Counted from the stretch's first letter, positions 1 to 11,038 are shown. The stretch: DNA of 64,000 bases from Streptomyces sp. PTY087I2 (GCF_001687325.1 NZ_LZRD01000015.1:124001-188000), one strand, 5' to 3'. Program-made: numbers and translations. The notes: generated from the letters alone by a model not told the origin.

Positions 1-1
1 G

Positions 2-367
2 GGCCGCCTGACCGGCACCGGTTCCGTCGAGGTCGCCGGCTGCACCCTGCCGGTGCTGCCCGCCGACGGCGAGGTCCCGGCGGGCAGCGGGCCCGTCGAG
101 GTGCTGATCCGGCCCGAGGGCGTCCGCGTCGAGGCCGACCCCGAGGGCACGGCCACCGTCGTCTCCGCGTCGTTCCTCGGCTCGGTCACCCGGGTCCTGC
201 TCGACCTCCCGGACGGCGTGGCGGTCAAGGCCGACCTGCCGTCCCGGGACGCCGCCGACCTGCTGCCCGGCGTACGTGCCCGGGTCACGCCCGTACCGCG
301 CCCGGTGCTGGTCGTCCCGGCCGTCCCCGTGACGGACGAGCCGGCCGGGAAGGCGGCGACGGCATGA
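2..367 (+). CDS. ABC transporter ATP-binding protein, C-terminal fragment (TOBE-like)
   Basis: The frame is open from the window edge, so this is the 3' end of a longer gene. The visible 121 residues contain no Walker motifs. They resemble the C-terminal TOBE/regulatory domain of MalK/PotA-type importer ATPases: a short beta-rich repeat with the segment VEVLIRPEGVRVE, followed by SFLGSVTRVLLDLPDG, the usual RPE and flexible-substrate-sensing strands. The stop overlaps the start of the next gene (ATGA), so the two are translationally coupled. The transported substrate cannot be told from this piece. Family assignment is fairly sure; the protein is incomplete only because the window starts here. 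Confidence 0.75.
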   Translation, partial: GRLTGTGSVEVAGCTLPVLPADGEVPAGSGPVEVLIRPEGVRVEADPEGTATVVSASFLGSVTRVLLDLPDGVAVKADLPSRDAADLLPGVRARVTPVPRPVLVVPAVPVTDEPAGKAATA

Positions 368-1041
368 GCGCGCCCGCCGCCGTGCTGTTCGACATGGACG
401 GCACCCTCGTCGACACCGAGGTGCTCTGGTGGGAGACGGCCCGCGAGGTCGCCGCCGGGCTCGGCCACCGGCTCACCGACGCGGACGCGCCCGAAGTCGT
501 CGGCCGGGCCGTCGCGGACACCGCCGCTCATCTGATCGCGGTGACGGGCGGAACGGCGGACAGGCTGCCCGCCGTCGCCGCCGAGCTGACCGGCTCCTTC
601 CAGCGCAAGGTCGACGCGGGCGCCCCGCTGCGCCCCGGGGCCGCCGCCCTGCTGACCGCACTGGAGCGGCACCGGGTGCCGTTCGCCCTGGTCAGCGCCT
701 CACCCCGGAGCGTCGTGGACGCGGTGGTGGCGGGGGCGCTGGCCAAGGCCGCCTTCGCCTTCACGCTCTCGGCCGACGACACCGTACGGACCAAGCCGCA
801 TCCCGATCCGTACATGGCGGCCGCGACCCGGTTCGGGGTCCCGGCCTCGGCCTGCGTCGCCGTCGAGGACTCCCCGGACGGCGCGGCATCCGCGCACGCC
901 GCGGGGTGTGCCGTGCTGGTGGTGCCCTCGCTGCTGCCGGTCGATCCCGCGCGGGGGAGGACCTTCGCCCGTAGCCTGGAAGAGGTGGATCTCGGGGTGC
1001 TCAGCGACTGCCTGAGGCGTCCCCGGGCGTCCGGATCCTGA
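364..1041 (+). CDS. HAD-superfamily phosphatase (beta-phosphoglucomutase-like)
   Basis: A 225-residue haloacid-dehalogenase-type hydrolase, cytosolic, no signal peptide. All four HAD motifs are visible: DMDGTLVDTE near residue 10 (nucleophile and acid Asp), VSASPRS (motif II Ser), TKPHPDP (motif III Lys) and EDSPDGAASA (motif IV acid). The helical cap lies between motifs I and II, as in subfamily I beta-PGM/phosphoglycolate-type enzymes. The ATG start overlaps the stop of the ABC ATPase gene, so they form one operon; the phosphatase may act on a sugar phosphate linked to that transporter's substrate, which is only a guess from context. Confidence 0.88.
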   Translation: MSAPAAVLFDMDGTLVDTEVLWWETAREVAAGLGHRLTDADAPEVVGRAVADTAAHLIAVTGGTADRLPAVAAELTGSFQRKVDAGAPLRPGAAALLTALERHRVPFALVSASPRSVVDAVVAGALAKAAFAFTLSADDTVRTKPHPDPYMAAATRFGVPASACVAVEDSPDGAASAHAAGCAVLVVPSLLPVDPARGRTFARSLEEVDLGVLSDCLRRPRASGS

Positions 1042-1091
1042 AATCCGGGGTCCGAATCGGGCGTGATTCACGCCACCCTTGATCGGGGTTG

Positions 1092-1206
1092 CGCTCAGAT
1101 GAGCGGAAAGTGGCTGACTGCACTTCTGGAAGACGTGGCACTCAGTGCCACTCTCTTGTCTTCGAGAAGTGGACTCACCTGCTCCACTCTCCGCTCAATT
1201 GAGCGG
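1092..1206. promoter_or_regulatory. Palindrome-rich leader upstream of ppdK
   Basis: Part of a 365-base gene-free stretch (1042-1406). It holds a series of dyads: CGCTCAgaTGAGCG (1092-1105), CTTCtgGAAG (1123-1132), TGGCACTcAGTGCCA (1136-1150), CTTCgaGAAG (1160-1169), AGTGGA with TCCACT (1168-1188), and the perfect 16-mer CCGCTCAATTGAGCGG (1191-1206). The first and last share CGCTCA-N2-TGAGCG and lie exactly 100 bases apart; the two CTTC-N2-GAAG sites are 37 apart. This looks like paired operators and/or a structured leader. No known regulator consensus was recognised. Confidence 0.5.
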
Positions 1207-1406
1207 CTACGGTCAAGTTTCGGCCATGTCGCCTTCAGGAGGTGAAAGCAAGGATTCCTGCGCTTCGGCCGGGCGACCCTTTCGATCTGCTGGCGGACGG
1301 GTGGTTGCGGCCGCATGACGACCAAGTGGACGTACCCATACACCTTCGATCTGGGTATGTTCCTCGCCGTCAGGGCAGCCACCGCGTCCTCGAGGAGTCG
1401 AGACCC

Positions 1407-4118
<2,712 letters not shown>

Positions 4119-4129
4119 CCCGGACTCAC

Positions 4130-4189
4130 GGTCCGGGGTGCACGAACACCCCGGACCTCAGGGGCAGGGCTGCACGAACAGCCCTGCCC
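4130..4189. terminator. Two tandem stem-loops with identical loops after ppdK
   Basis: Twelve bases after the ppdK stop there is an 11-bp stem (4130-4140 with 4147-4157) and then a second 11-bp stem (4162-4172 with 4179-4189). The stems differ in sequence but both close on the same loop, CACGAA, within TGCACGAACA. No U-tract follows. They may act together as a terminator or 3'-end stabiliser. Confidence 0.6.
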
Positions 4190-4294
4190 ACCGACCAAGG
4201 CCGCCGAGCGGCCTGCCCCTCCGGGATCCGCCCCGGAAGCCGAGCCCGGCCCTCACCGGGCGCACCGGCCCGGCGGCGGACCCGGAGCACCCAG

Positions 4295-4329
4295 AAGCGG
4301 CGGCACCCTGTGCGGGGGTGCCGCCGCTT
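4295..4329. terminator. 14-bp perfect stem-loop terminator
   Basis: Perfect inverted repeat of 14 bp (4295-4308 with 4316-4329) around the loop TGTGCGG, beginning AAGCGGCGG and ending CCGCCGCTT. Typical of GC-rich actinobacterial intrinsic terminators; it would end read-through from ppdK. Confidence 0.65.
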
Positions 4330-4344
4330 CGCTGTGCGCCGACT

Positions 4345-4431
4345 GGAAGTGACCGGTGGTAAGGGGGTTCGCCGGGTCGGAAGTGACCGGCGGTACGGGA
4401 GGGGCGTGCGCGGAAATGACCGGCGGTACGG
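4345..4431. repeat. Three iteron-like direct repeats
   Basis: Three copies of GGAARTGACCGGYGGTAMGG begin at 4345, 4379 and 4412, so spacing is 34 and 33 bases, close to three helical turns. Copies two and three differ by one base; copy one is a little more diverged. The regular spacing fits a set of protein-binding sites on one face of the helix, upstream of the regulator gene at 4823. No known consensus recognised. Confidence 0.6.
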
Positions 4432-4540
4432 AGAAGCCGCCAGGAGCACGCACCGAATACCGCGCGAAGAATGTGGCGCAGAGCACATTGCTTTGTTTAA
4501 TACGCAAAGAAATTCGAGTGGCGGCCGGGAAGCCGGACCG

Positions 4541-4578
4541 GGGTGCGGTCCATGGATCCCCACCCATGGACCGCACCC
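4541..4578. terminator. Orphan 15-bp stem-loop
   Basis: Perfect 15-bp inverted repeat (4541-4555 with 4564-4578) with an eight-base loop. Its arms begin GGGTGCGG and end CCGCACCC. It lies in the gene-free region, about 245 bases before the next start, so it is either a terminator of an unannotated small transcript or a structured leader element. Confidence 0.5.
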
Positions 4579-4822
4579 GGCTTACCCCCGTCGGGTACGG
4601 AGCCGCACCGTCGCCCACCGCCGCCGAACACACAAAGCCCCCCACGGCCTTCACGTGCTCATCCGGTGGGCACCGGATGCGTACCCGACGTCGTACAGCC
4701 TTTCGGGTGAAGCGGAACGGGGCGAGCCCTTTCACTTCTGGCCGAAACCCCGTGGTGACCTCCTGTGACGGTCCGCATACCCTTCGGTGGGGGCAATTGC
4801 GGATGCAACAGGTGGGGGAGTA

Positions 4823-5860
4823 GTGCTGCGGATCCATGTGTCCGGGCTGGACCTTTCGCGGGTGCGGATGGCCACGAGACCGGACGCCTTGTGGGAAACC
4901 ATTCTGAGTTTTCACCGGCTCAGGGACCGGCGTGCTTCGACGGTGTTCGGTAAATGGCGTACGGAATCCCGGGCGCGGCTGAATGGTGAGGCGCAGCTGC
5001 TGGCGGCGGTCGTTCCGCCCCGCGGCTATTTCCCGGATTTCCTGACGCCCTGCCAGGAGGGCGCCGAACCCTTCGGGCTCGACGCCGGCATCGAGGCCCT
5101 GCGCGACACCCCCGCCGAGCGGGTCCACGCGGAGCTGGAGCTGCTGGCCGCCGACCGGACGCGGCAGCGGACAGACCGGCCGGTCGGTCAGCGGACCGCC
5201 GGAGCGGGAAAGGCGGCCGCAGCGCTGCCCGCCGCGCTCATGGAGGGCCGCGCCGAACCGCTCACCCGGCTCATCGGGGCGCTCCGCAGCTACCACCAGG
5301 CGGCCGTGGAGCCCTACTGGCCGCACATCCGGGCCAGCATCGAGGCGGACCGGGCCGTGCGCGGCCGGGCCCTGCTGGACGGCGGCACGGACGAGCTGCT
5401 GGCCACGCTGCCGCCGATGATCCGGTGGCGCTCACCCGTGCTGGAGGCCGACTACCCGGTCGACCGCGATCTCCACCTGGACGGGCGCGGGCTGCTGCTC
5501 CAGCCGTCCTTCTTCTGCCGGGGCACGCCCGTCGTCTACCGGGACCCCTCCCTCCCGCCGGTCCTCGTCTATCCGGTGACCAACCCCGGCGCCCCGGTCT
5601 TCGCCGAGCCGGGCCCCTGGCTCGGCCGGCTCGTCGGGCACACCCGCTCGGCCGTCCTCTCCTCCATCGGGACGGGCTGCACCACCAGCGAACTCGCCCG
5701 CAGGGCCGGGGTGTCGCTGGCCTCCGCGAGCCAGCACGCCTCCGTGCTGCGCGAGGCGGGCCTCGTCCTGACGCTGCGCCACGGCAGCTCGGTCCTCCAC
5801 ACGCTGACCCCGCTCGGCGGCTCCCTGCTGCGCGGCGGCGCCCCGCTCACCCTCCACTAG
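4823..5860 (+). CDS. ArsR-type winged-helix regulator (DUF5937 N-terminal domain)
   Basis: A 345-residue protein. The N-terminal three quarters match the DUF5937 type that precedes ArsR-like domains in actinobacteria (begins VLRIHVSGLDLSRVRM). The last 80 residues form a winged helix, with CTTSELARRAGVSLASASQH as helix-turn-helix and a C-terminal wing ending in TLTPLGGSLL. The GTG at 4823 is preferred because the family typically begins at this point and GGTGGG lies a few bases upstream; a GTG at 4787 is in frame but adds unrelated residues. No ligand-binding Cys/His cluster is seen, so it is probably not metal-sensing. Confidence 0.8.
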   Translation: MLRIHVSGLDLSRVRMATRPDALWETILSFHRLRDRRASTVFGKWRTESRARLNGEAQLLAAVVPPRGYFPDFLTPCQEGAEPFGLDAGIEALRDTPAERVHAELELLAADRTRQRTDRPVGQRTAGAGKAAAALPAALMEGRAEPLTRLIGALRSYHQAAVEPYWPHIRASIEADRAVRGRALLDGGTDELLATLPPMIRWRSPVLEADYPVDRDLHLDGRGLLLQPSFFCRGTPVVYRDPSLPPVLVYPVTNPGAPVFAEPGPWLGRLVGHTRSAVLSSIGTGCTTSELARRAGVSLASASQHASVLREAGLVLTLRHGSSVLHTLTPLGGSLLRGGAPLTLH

Positions 5861-6010
5861 GCGCCTCCGCCACCGGCCCCGGAAAACCCGTCCGCCGAAC
5901 GTCGATGAGTTCTGTCCGGCCCCGTCGTCTACCCATCGAAAGCGCCGGACGGAGTACGCGGAGCACACGGAGCACCGCGGGCGCCCGGGACAGACGAAAA
6001 GGGAACGACC

Positions 6011-6421
6011 ATGGCTCAGATGATCTTCGTGAACCTGCCGGTGAAGAACCTGGAGACGACGGTGGGCTTCTTCGGGAAGCTCGGCTTCACGACCAACCCG
6101 GCGTTCACCGACGACAAGACCGCGTGTCTGGTGATCAGCGACACGATCTTCGCGATGCTGATGACGGAGGAACGCTTCAAGGAGTTCACCAAGAAGGACG
6201 TGGTCGACGCCTCGACGGCGACCGAGGTCATCCTCGCCCTCAGCGCCGACAGCCGCGAGAAGGTCGACGAGCTCGCCGACGCGGCACTGGCCTCCGGCGG
6301 GTTCCCGGCGGGTGAGACGCAGGACATGGGCTTCATGTACGGCCGCTCGTTCCAGGACCCCGACCACCACATCTGGGAGGTCATGTGGATGGACCCGGCC
6401 GCCGTCGAGGGCCAGGCCTGA
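6011..6421 (+). CDS. VOC (glyoxalase/bleomycin-resistance fold) family protein
   Basis: 136 residues forming two beta-alpha-beta-beta-beta modules of the vicinal oxygen chelate fold. It begins MIFVNLPVKNLETTVGFF and ends with FQDPDHHIWEVMWMDP, the usual C-terminal module containing the metal-site His/Glu. Such proteins include glyoxalase-like lyases, dioxygenases and antibiotic-binding proteins; nothing here fixes the substrate. AAGGGAA lies six bases before the ATG. It stands alone between two convergent or unrelated genes. Confidence 0.88.
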   Translation: MAQMIFVNLPVKNLETTVGFFGKLGFTTNPAFTDDKTACLVISDTIFAMLMTEERFKEFTKKDVVDASTATEVILALSADSREKVDELADAALASGGFPAGETQDMGFMYGRSFQDPDHHIWEVMWMDPAAVEGQA

Positions 6422-6519
6422 TCGACAAGACACCCCCCAACGGCGTGCGCCGGGGCCACGGGGGAGCCCCGGCGCACGCGGGCGTCCGGGTCCGCCCCCG
6501 CCCTTGCCCCGCCTCCGCG

Positions 6520-7686
6520 TCAGCCGCGGAACGGCCCCTTCACCTCGTACGTGATGCCGCCGGAGGAGCTTCCGCTCGTCCCGCGCTGCGAGGAGAAGTA
6601 GAGGCGGCTGCCGTCCGGCGAGAACGCGGGCCCGGTGATCTCCGAACCGGACTGGCCGGTGATCCGCAGGAACGGGGCCACCGTGTCGTCCGGCGTGATC
6701 AGGCAGATCTCCATGTTCCCGCCGTCCTCCGCGACGTAGAGGTCGCCGGACCCGGACCGGGTGACGTTGTCCACCCCGGTCAGCGGGGCGGCGCCGCCCG
6801 TCACCAGCGAGTCGTCGTAGGCGAGCGAGATCGACGAGGTGTTCGCGTCGTACGCCCACACCCGGTTGTCGCCCTTGGTGGTGAACCAGCAGGTGCCCGC
6901 CGCGTAGAAGCAGCCCTCGCCGCCGTTGAACACCTTCGCCCCGGACACCTGGTGCCGCGTCTGCGTGGACGAGGCGGCCGGATCCGGTACGTTCGCCCAG
7001 CTCACCGGCCCCGAGGTGCCCGTGCCCGCGACCAGCACCTGCAAGGTGCCGCTCGACAGATTCCCCCAGGTCGTGGGCCGGAAGCGGTAGAAGCGGCCGT
7101 CGCTCTCGTCCTCGGTCAGATAGATGTAGCCGTGGTCCGGGTCGGCTGCCGCCGCCTCGTGCTTGAAGCGGCCCATCGCCGGCCGCCGTACCGCCGCGTT
7201 CACGCCCCACGGGTCGGTCTCGTAGACGTAGCCCCGGGTGACCTCCTCGCAGGAGAGCCAGGTCTTCCACGGGGTGGCGCCGCCCGCGCAGTTGTTGTTC
7301 GTGTCGCCCAGGATGCGGTACGCGGAGGTCACCGTCCCCGACGAGTTGAACCGCACCGCGCTCGCCCCGCCCCCGCTGCTCGGGGACACCTCGGCGTTGG
7401 AGACATAGATCCAGCCCGAGCCGTCGGCGTACGTCGCGCCGCCGTCGGGCGCGCTGTGCCAGCGGTAGGAGGTGCCGGGCACGGTCTGCCCGGAGCGGGC
7501 GATCACGCGGCTGGTGAAGCCGCTCGGCAGCTGGATCCCATCCCCGTTGGCCGCCTGGAGCGCGCCGTACGGGCCGGGGGCCGGCTGGGCCGGGTCGGCG
7601 AAGGCGGCGCCCCGCCACAGGGTGCCGCCGAAAGCGGCCGCCGAGCTGCCGATCACCGCGGTGCGCAAGAAGGTCCGACGTTCCAC
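6520..7686 (-). CDS. PhoX-like (DUF839) Tat-exported protein
   Basis: 388 residues. The N-terminus has a twin-arginine signal, ERRTFLRTAVIGSSAAAFGG, ending about residue 30 at AFADP, so the protein is exported folded. The body is a beta-propeller-like PhoX/DUF839 domain with the characteristic segments NNNCAGGATPWKTWLSCEE, GRFKHEAAAADP and YLTEDESDGRFYRF. PhoX members are calcium/iron alkaline phosphatases; this shorter form may be a phosphatase but activity is inferred. The GTG at 7686 has GGAG five bases upstream; the ATG at 7701 lacks a ribosome site. Confidence 0.82.
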   Translation of the reverse strand: MERRTFLRTAVIGSSAAAFGGTLWRGAAFADPAQPAPGPYGALQAANGDGIQLPSGFTSRVIARSGQTVPGTSYRWHSAPDGGATYADGSGWIYVSNAEVSPSSGGGASAVRFNSSGTVTSAYRILGDTNNNCAGGATPWKTWLSCEEVTRGYVYETDPWGVNAAVRRPAMGRFKHEAAAADPDHGYIYLTEDESDGRFYRFRPTTWGNLSSGTLQVLVAGTGTSGPVSWANVPDPAASSTQTRHQVSGAKVFNGGEGCFYAAGTCWFTTKGDNRVWAYDANTSSISLAYDDSLVTGGAAPLTGVDNVTRSGSGDLYVAEDGGNMEICLITPDDTVAPFLRITGQSGSEITGPAFSPDGSRLYFSSQRGTSGSSSGGITYEVKGPFRG

Positions 7687-7884
7687 GATCACTCCACGCA
7701 TGAGTGTGGCCCGCCGCTCCGGACGGACCGGCGGGTCGCGCGTCAGGACTGTAGGAGTACGGAGTTGACGGAACGGCAAGTGAAGATGAACGGGCGGCGG
7801 ATGGCTTGCGCAGGCCACGCCGCCCCCGGTGGGGCGCGCCGAACTCCCGGGCGGGCCGGGCCGATCCGCCCCTGGCGGACCGCG

Positions 7885-8244
7885 TCAGTCCGCCCGTACG
7901 GCGAACACCGGCACCGATGCCTCGTCGTCGTCCAGGCACGCCCCCGTCGCCAGGTCGAAGCGCTGCTTCAGCAGTGGCGAGGCCACGAACGGCCGCCCGC
8001 CCGCCGAGCCGAGCAGCCCGCGCGAGAGGACGTACGCCCCGGTGAACGGGTCCCGGTTACCGATCGCGTACACCTGACCCGACCGGTCCATGAAGACGGC
8101 CGCCTGGTCCCCGTCGGGCAGCAGCACCGCCACCCCCCGGCCGGGGATCAGCAGCCCCCGGTCGCAGACCGTCAGCCAGTCCTCGCCGTGGGCGAGCCGG
8201 ACGGATCCGGTGTCCCGCGCTGTCGTGATCGTTGCCATGGCCAT
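7885..8244 (-). CDS. nirD: Assimilatory nitrite reductase small subunit
   Basis: 119 residues with a Rieske-like fold, the NirD partner of NirB in NADH-dependent nitrite reduction to ammonium. Segments typical of NirD are visible: AVFMDRSGQVYAIGNRDPF, GLLGSAGGRPFVASPL and LLKQRFDLATGACLDD. The Cys/His ligands of true Rieske proteins are missing, as usual in NirD. The ATG at 8244 overlaps the nirB stop by one base (TGATG) and has AGGGA upstream; a second ATG follows two codons later. Cotranscribed with nirB. Confidence 0.95.
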   Translation of the reverse strand: MAMATITTARDTGSVRLAHGEDWLTVCDRGLLIPGRGVAVLLPDGDQAAVFMDRSGQVYAIGNRDPFTGAYVLSRGLLGSAGGRPFVASPLLKQRFDLATGACLDDDEASVPVFAVRAD

Positions 8245-10871
8245 CAGGATGCGGTCCCTTCGAGGGTGCGGACGGCGAGCACCGGACCGGCGAGCAGATC
8301 CAGATCCGGCTTGATCTGATCCCTCTCCGGAACGAACCTCACCGAGGGGTCGGGGGCGTCGGGGGCGTTGACGAAGGTGACGAACCGGCGCAGCCGCTCC
8401 GGGTCGTTGATGGTCTCCGCCCACTCGTCGCGGTAGCCCGCGACATGGTCGGCCATCAGCCGCTCCAGCTCCTCGCAGAGCCCCAGCGAATCGTGGACGA
8501 CCACGTCCCGGACGTGGTCCAGGCCGCCGTCGATCCGCTCCAGCCAGGCGGAGGTGCGCTCAAGACGGTCGGCGGTACGGATGTAGAACATCAGGAACCG
8601 GTCGATCAGCCGCACCAGTTCGGCGTCCGACAGATCCTGGGCCAGCAGATCGGCGTGGCGCGGGGTGGCCCCGCCGTTGCCGCCGACGTACAGATTCCAG
8701 CCCTGGGCGGTGGCGATGATCCCGAAGTCCTTGCCCCGGGCCTCCGCGCACTCGCGGGCGCAGCCGGAGACCGCCGACTTCAGCTTGTGTGGGGAGCGCA
8801 GCCCCCGGTAGCGCAGCTCCAGGTCGATCGCCATCCTCACCGAGTCCTGCACGCCGTAGCGGCACCAGGTCTGCCCCACACAGGACTTGACCGTCCGCAG
8901 CGACTTCCCGTACGCGTGCCCGGACTCGAAGCCCGCGTCCACCAGCCGGGTCCAGATCAGCGGGAGTTGGTCGACCCGGGCGCCGAAGAGGTCGATGCGC
9001 TGGCCGCCGGTGATCTTCGTGTAGAGGCCGAAGTCGCGGGCCACCTCGCCGATGACGATGAGCTTCTCCGGGGTGATTTCGCCGCCCGGGATGCGCGGCA
9101 CGATCGAGTACGACCCGTTGCGCTGGAGGTTGGCGAGGAAGTGGTCGTTGGTGTCCTGGAGCGCCGCCTGCTCGCCGTCCAGCACATAGCCGCTCGCGCC
9201 GACCGTGGGCGCCAGCGAGGCGATGACCGAGCCGACCGTCGGCTTGCAGACCTCGCAGCCGTCGCCGCCCCGCGCCTCCTCCCGGCCGTGCGAGTCGAGC
9301 AGTTCGGCGAACGAGGTGACTTCCAGGGTGCGGACGATCTCGTACAGCTCGCTGCGGCTGTACGGGAAGCAGCCGCACAGCCCCGAGTCCTCCGGCGGCG
9401 GCATCAGCTGCCCGATCACCTTGAGGCAACTGCCGCAGCCCGTACCGGCCTTGGTGCACTTCTTCACCTCGGGCAGCGTGCTGTGCTCGCAGATCGCGCC
9501 CTTGGTCACGTTGTGGCAGGAGCAGATCACCGCCTCGTCGGGCAGCGCGCCAGGGCCGAGCGACACCGGGCCGCCGCCCGACCCGGCCGGCAGCACCAAC
9601 TGCTCGGGCGCGACGGGCAGTACGGTGCCCGTCAGCGGCCGCAGCGTGCCGTACTGTTCGGCGTCCCCGACCAGCACCCCGCCCAGCAGGGTCCCGTCCG
9701 GGCCGATCACCAGCTTCTTGTAGACCCCCGCCCGGGCGTCGGAGTACACGACGTCGAGCGAGCCCTCGGCCGCCCCGTGCGCGTCGCCGAACGAGGCCAC
9801 GTCCACGCCGAGCAGCTTCAGCTTCGTCGACAGGTCGGCCCCCGTGAACGCGGACCGGCCGCCCGCGATCACCTCGGCCGCCGTCCGGGCCATGTCGTAG
9901 CCCGGCGCGACCAGCCCGTACACCCGGCCGTCGGCGGCCAGCGCGCACTCGCCGATCGCGAACACCGCCGGGTCGGAGGTCCGGCACTCCTCGTCCACGA
10001 CGATCCCGCCGCGTTCCCCGACCGCGAGGCCGCACTCCCGGGCCAGCTGATCGCGGGGCCGTACGCCCGCCGAGAAGACCACCAGATCGACGGCGAGCGA
10101 GGACCCGTCGGAGAGGGACATCCCGGTCACCGCCCCGTCCGCGCCCGCGGTGACCTCCTGCGTACTGACCCCCGTGTGCACGGTCAGACCCATGTCCTGG
10201 ATCGTGCGCAGCAGCGCCGCACCGCCGCCCTCGTCCACCTGGACCGGCATCAGCCGGGGCGCGAACTCCACGACATGGGTGGCCAGCCCGAGCCCCTTCA
10301 GCGCCCCGGCCGCCTCCAGACCCAGCAGCCCCCCGCCGACCACCGCACCGGTCGCCGCGCCCTTGGCGTACTCCTCGATCGCGAGCAGGTCCTCGATCGT
10401 CCGGTACACGAAGCAGCCCTGGGCGTCCTTCCCCGGCACCGGCGGCACGAAGGGGTACGAGCCCGTCGCCAGCACCAGCGTGTCGTACGGGAACACCGCC
10501 CTGGACCGCGCGGTCACGGTCCGGGCCGTACGGTCGACGCTCTCGGCCGGGTCGCCGACGTACAGCTCGATGCCGTGCCGGGCCATGAAGTCCGGCTCCA
10601 CCAGCGAGAGGTCCTCGGGGCTCTGCCCGGCGAAGTACGAGGTGAGCCGGACCCGGTCGTAGGCGGGCCGGGGCTCCTCGCAGAGCACGACGACGCGGGC
10701 GCCGCCGGCCGCCGGGGTCAGCCCGCGCTCGGCCAGGAACTCCAGGAACCGCTGGCCGACCATCCCGTGGCCGACGACCACGATCGTCGGGACGGCCGTG
10801 TGCGCCTGGGCGTTCGGGGTGGCGTTCGAGGCGGCGGCGGTGGTGCGCGGCTCGAAGGTGGGCTCCGGCAT
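8244..10871 (-). CDS. nirB: Assimilatory nitrite reductase [NAD(P)H] large subunit
   Basis: 875 residues, cytosolic. Domains in order: FAD/NADH oxidoreductase (VVVGHGMVGQRFLEFL near the N-terminus, second dinucleotide fold VVGGGLLGLEAAGALKGLG), BFD-like [2Fe-2S] domain (CSCHNVTKG and CTKAGTGCGSC), ferredoxin half domain, and the siroheme/[4Fe-4S] domain (TWCRYGVQDS, KLKSAVSGCARECAEARGKD). It reduces nitrite to ammonia with siroheme. GGAGG lies eight bases before the ATG. A GlnR-type box sits 51-88 bases upstream of the start codon, which fits nitrogen control. Confidence 0.97.
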   Translation of the reverse strand: MPEPTFEPRTTAAASNATPNAQAHTAVPTIVVVGHGMVGQRFLEFLAERGLTPAAGGARVVVLCEEPRPAYDRVRLTSYFAGQSPEDLSLVEPDFMARHGIELYVGDPAESVDRTARTVTARSRAVFPYDTLVLATGSYPFVPPVPGKDAQGCFVYRTIEDLLAIEEYAKGAATGAVVGGGLLGLEAAGALKGLGLATHVVEFAPRLMPVQVDEGGGAALLRTIQDMGLTVHTGVSTQEVTAGADGAVTGMSLSDGSSLAVDLVVFSAGVRPRDQLARECGLAVGERGGIVVDEECRTSDPAVFAIGECALAADGRVYGLVAPGYDMARTAAEVIAGGRSAFTGADLSTKLKLLGVDVASFGDAHGAAEGSLDVVYSDARAGVYKKLVIGPDGTLLGGVLVGDAEQYGTLRPLTGTVLPVAPEQLVLPAGSGGGPVSLGPGALPDEAVICSCHNVTKGAICEHSTLPEVKKCTKAGTGCGSCLKVIGQLMPPPEDSGLCGCFPYSRSELYEIVRTLEVTSFAELLDSHGREEARGGDGCEVCKPTVGSVIASLAPTVGASGYVLDGEQAALQDTNDHFLANLQRNGSYSIVPRIPGGEITPEKLIVIGEVARDFGLYTKITGGQRIDLFGARVDQLPLIWTRLVDAGFESGHAYGKSLRTVKSCVGQTWCRYGVQDSVRMAIDLELRYRGLRSPHKLKSAVSGCARECAEARGKDFGIIATAQGWNLYVGGNGGATPRHADLLAQDLSDAELVRLIDRFLMFYIRTADRLERTSAWLERIDGGLDHVRDVVVHDSLGLCEELERLMADHVAGYRDEWAETINDPERLRRFVTFVNAPDAPDPSVRFVPERDQIKPDLDLLAGPVLAVRTLEGTAS

Positions 10872-10921
10872 CTCAGTGGCCTCCGTCGGTTGTCCTCATG
10901 CCCCGAGCCTGGGCGGGAGGT

Positions 10922-10959
10922 GTTACCCGGCCGCATCCCGGCTGTTTCCCGGGCGGAAC
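10922..10959 (-). promoter_or_regulatory. GlnR-type box upstream of nirB
   Basis: On the nirB strand the order is GTTCC, GAAAC, GATGC, GTAAC, each separated by exactly six bases. The GlnR consensus of actinomycetes is alternating gTnAC and GaAAc pentamers with six-base spacers, and nirB is a known GlnR target in S. coelicolor. The second pentamer is a perfect GAAAC; the third is the weakest. The spacing match is direct from the sequence; regulation is inferred. Confidence 0.7.
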
Positions 10960-11038
10960 CTTGCGCTCAGCGGCCGGGCGGGGGCCCTGTGAGGGACCGG
11001 GTGAGGAGGCGGGTGCGACAGGCGTCTAGTGTCGGTTC

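Larger units (their letters stand above)
4119..4822. other. Gene-free region between ppdK and the ArsR-type regulator
   Basis: About 700 bases with no convincing gene: the long frames here lack Streptomyces codon bias and have tRNA-like or low-complexity translations. It contains two tandem hairpins after ppdK, a third strong terminator, three 20-base direct repeats, an unusually AT-rich patch near 4480-4515, and a perfect 15-bp hairpin at 4541-4578. The last hairpin has no gene in front of it, leaving room for a small transcript between 4330 and 4540. Confidence 0.5.

Noticed and set aside
7702..7800. PHO box (GTTCACC repeats) ahead of the PhoX-like gene
   Set aside because: Only one unit (GTTCATC) matches; the following 11-base units fit poorly, so PhoP control is not supported.
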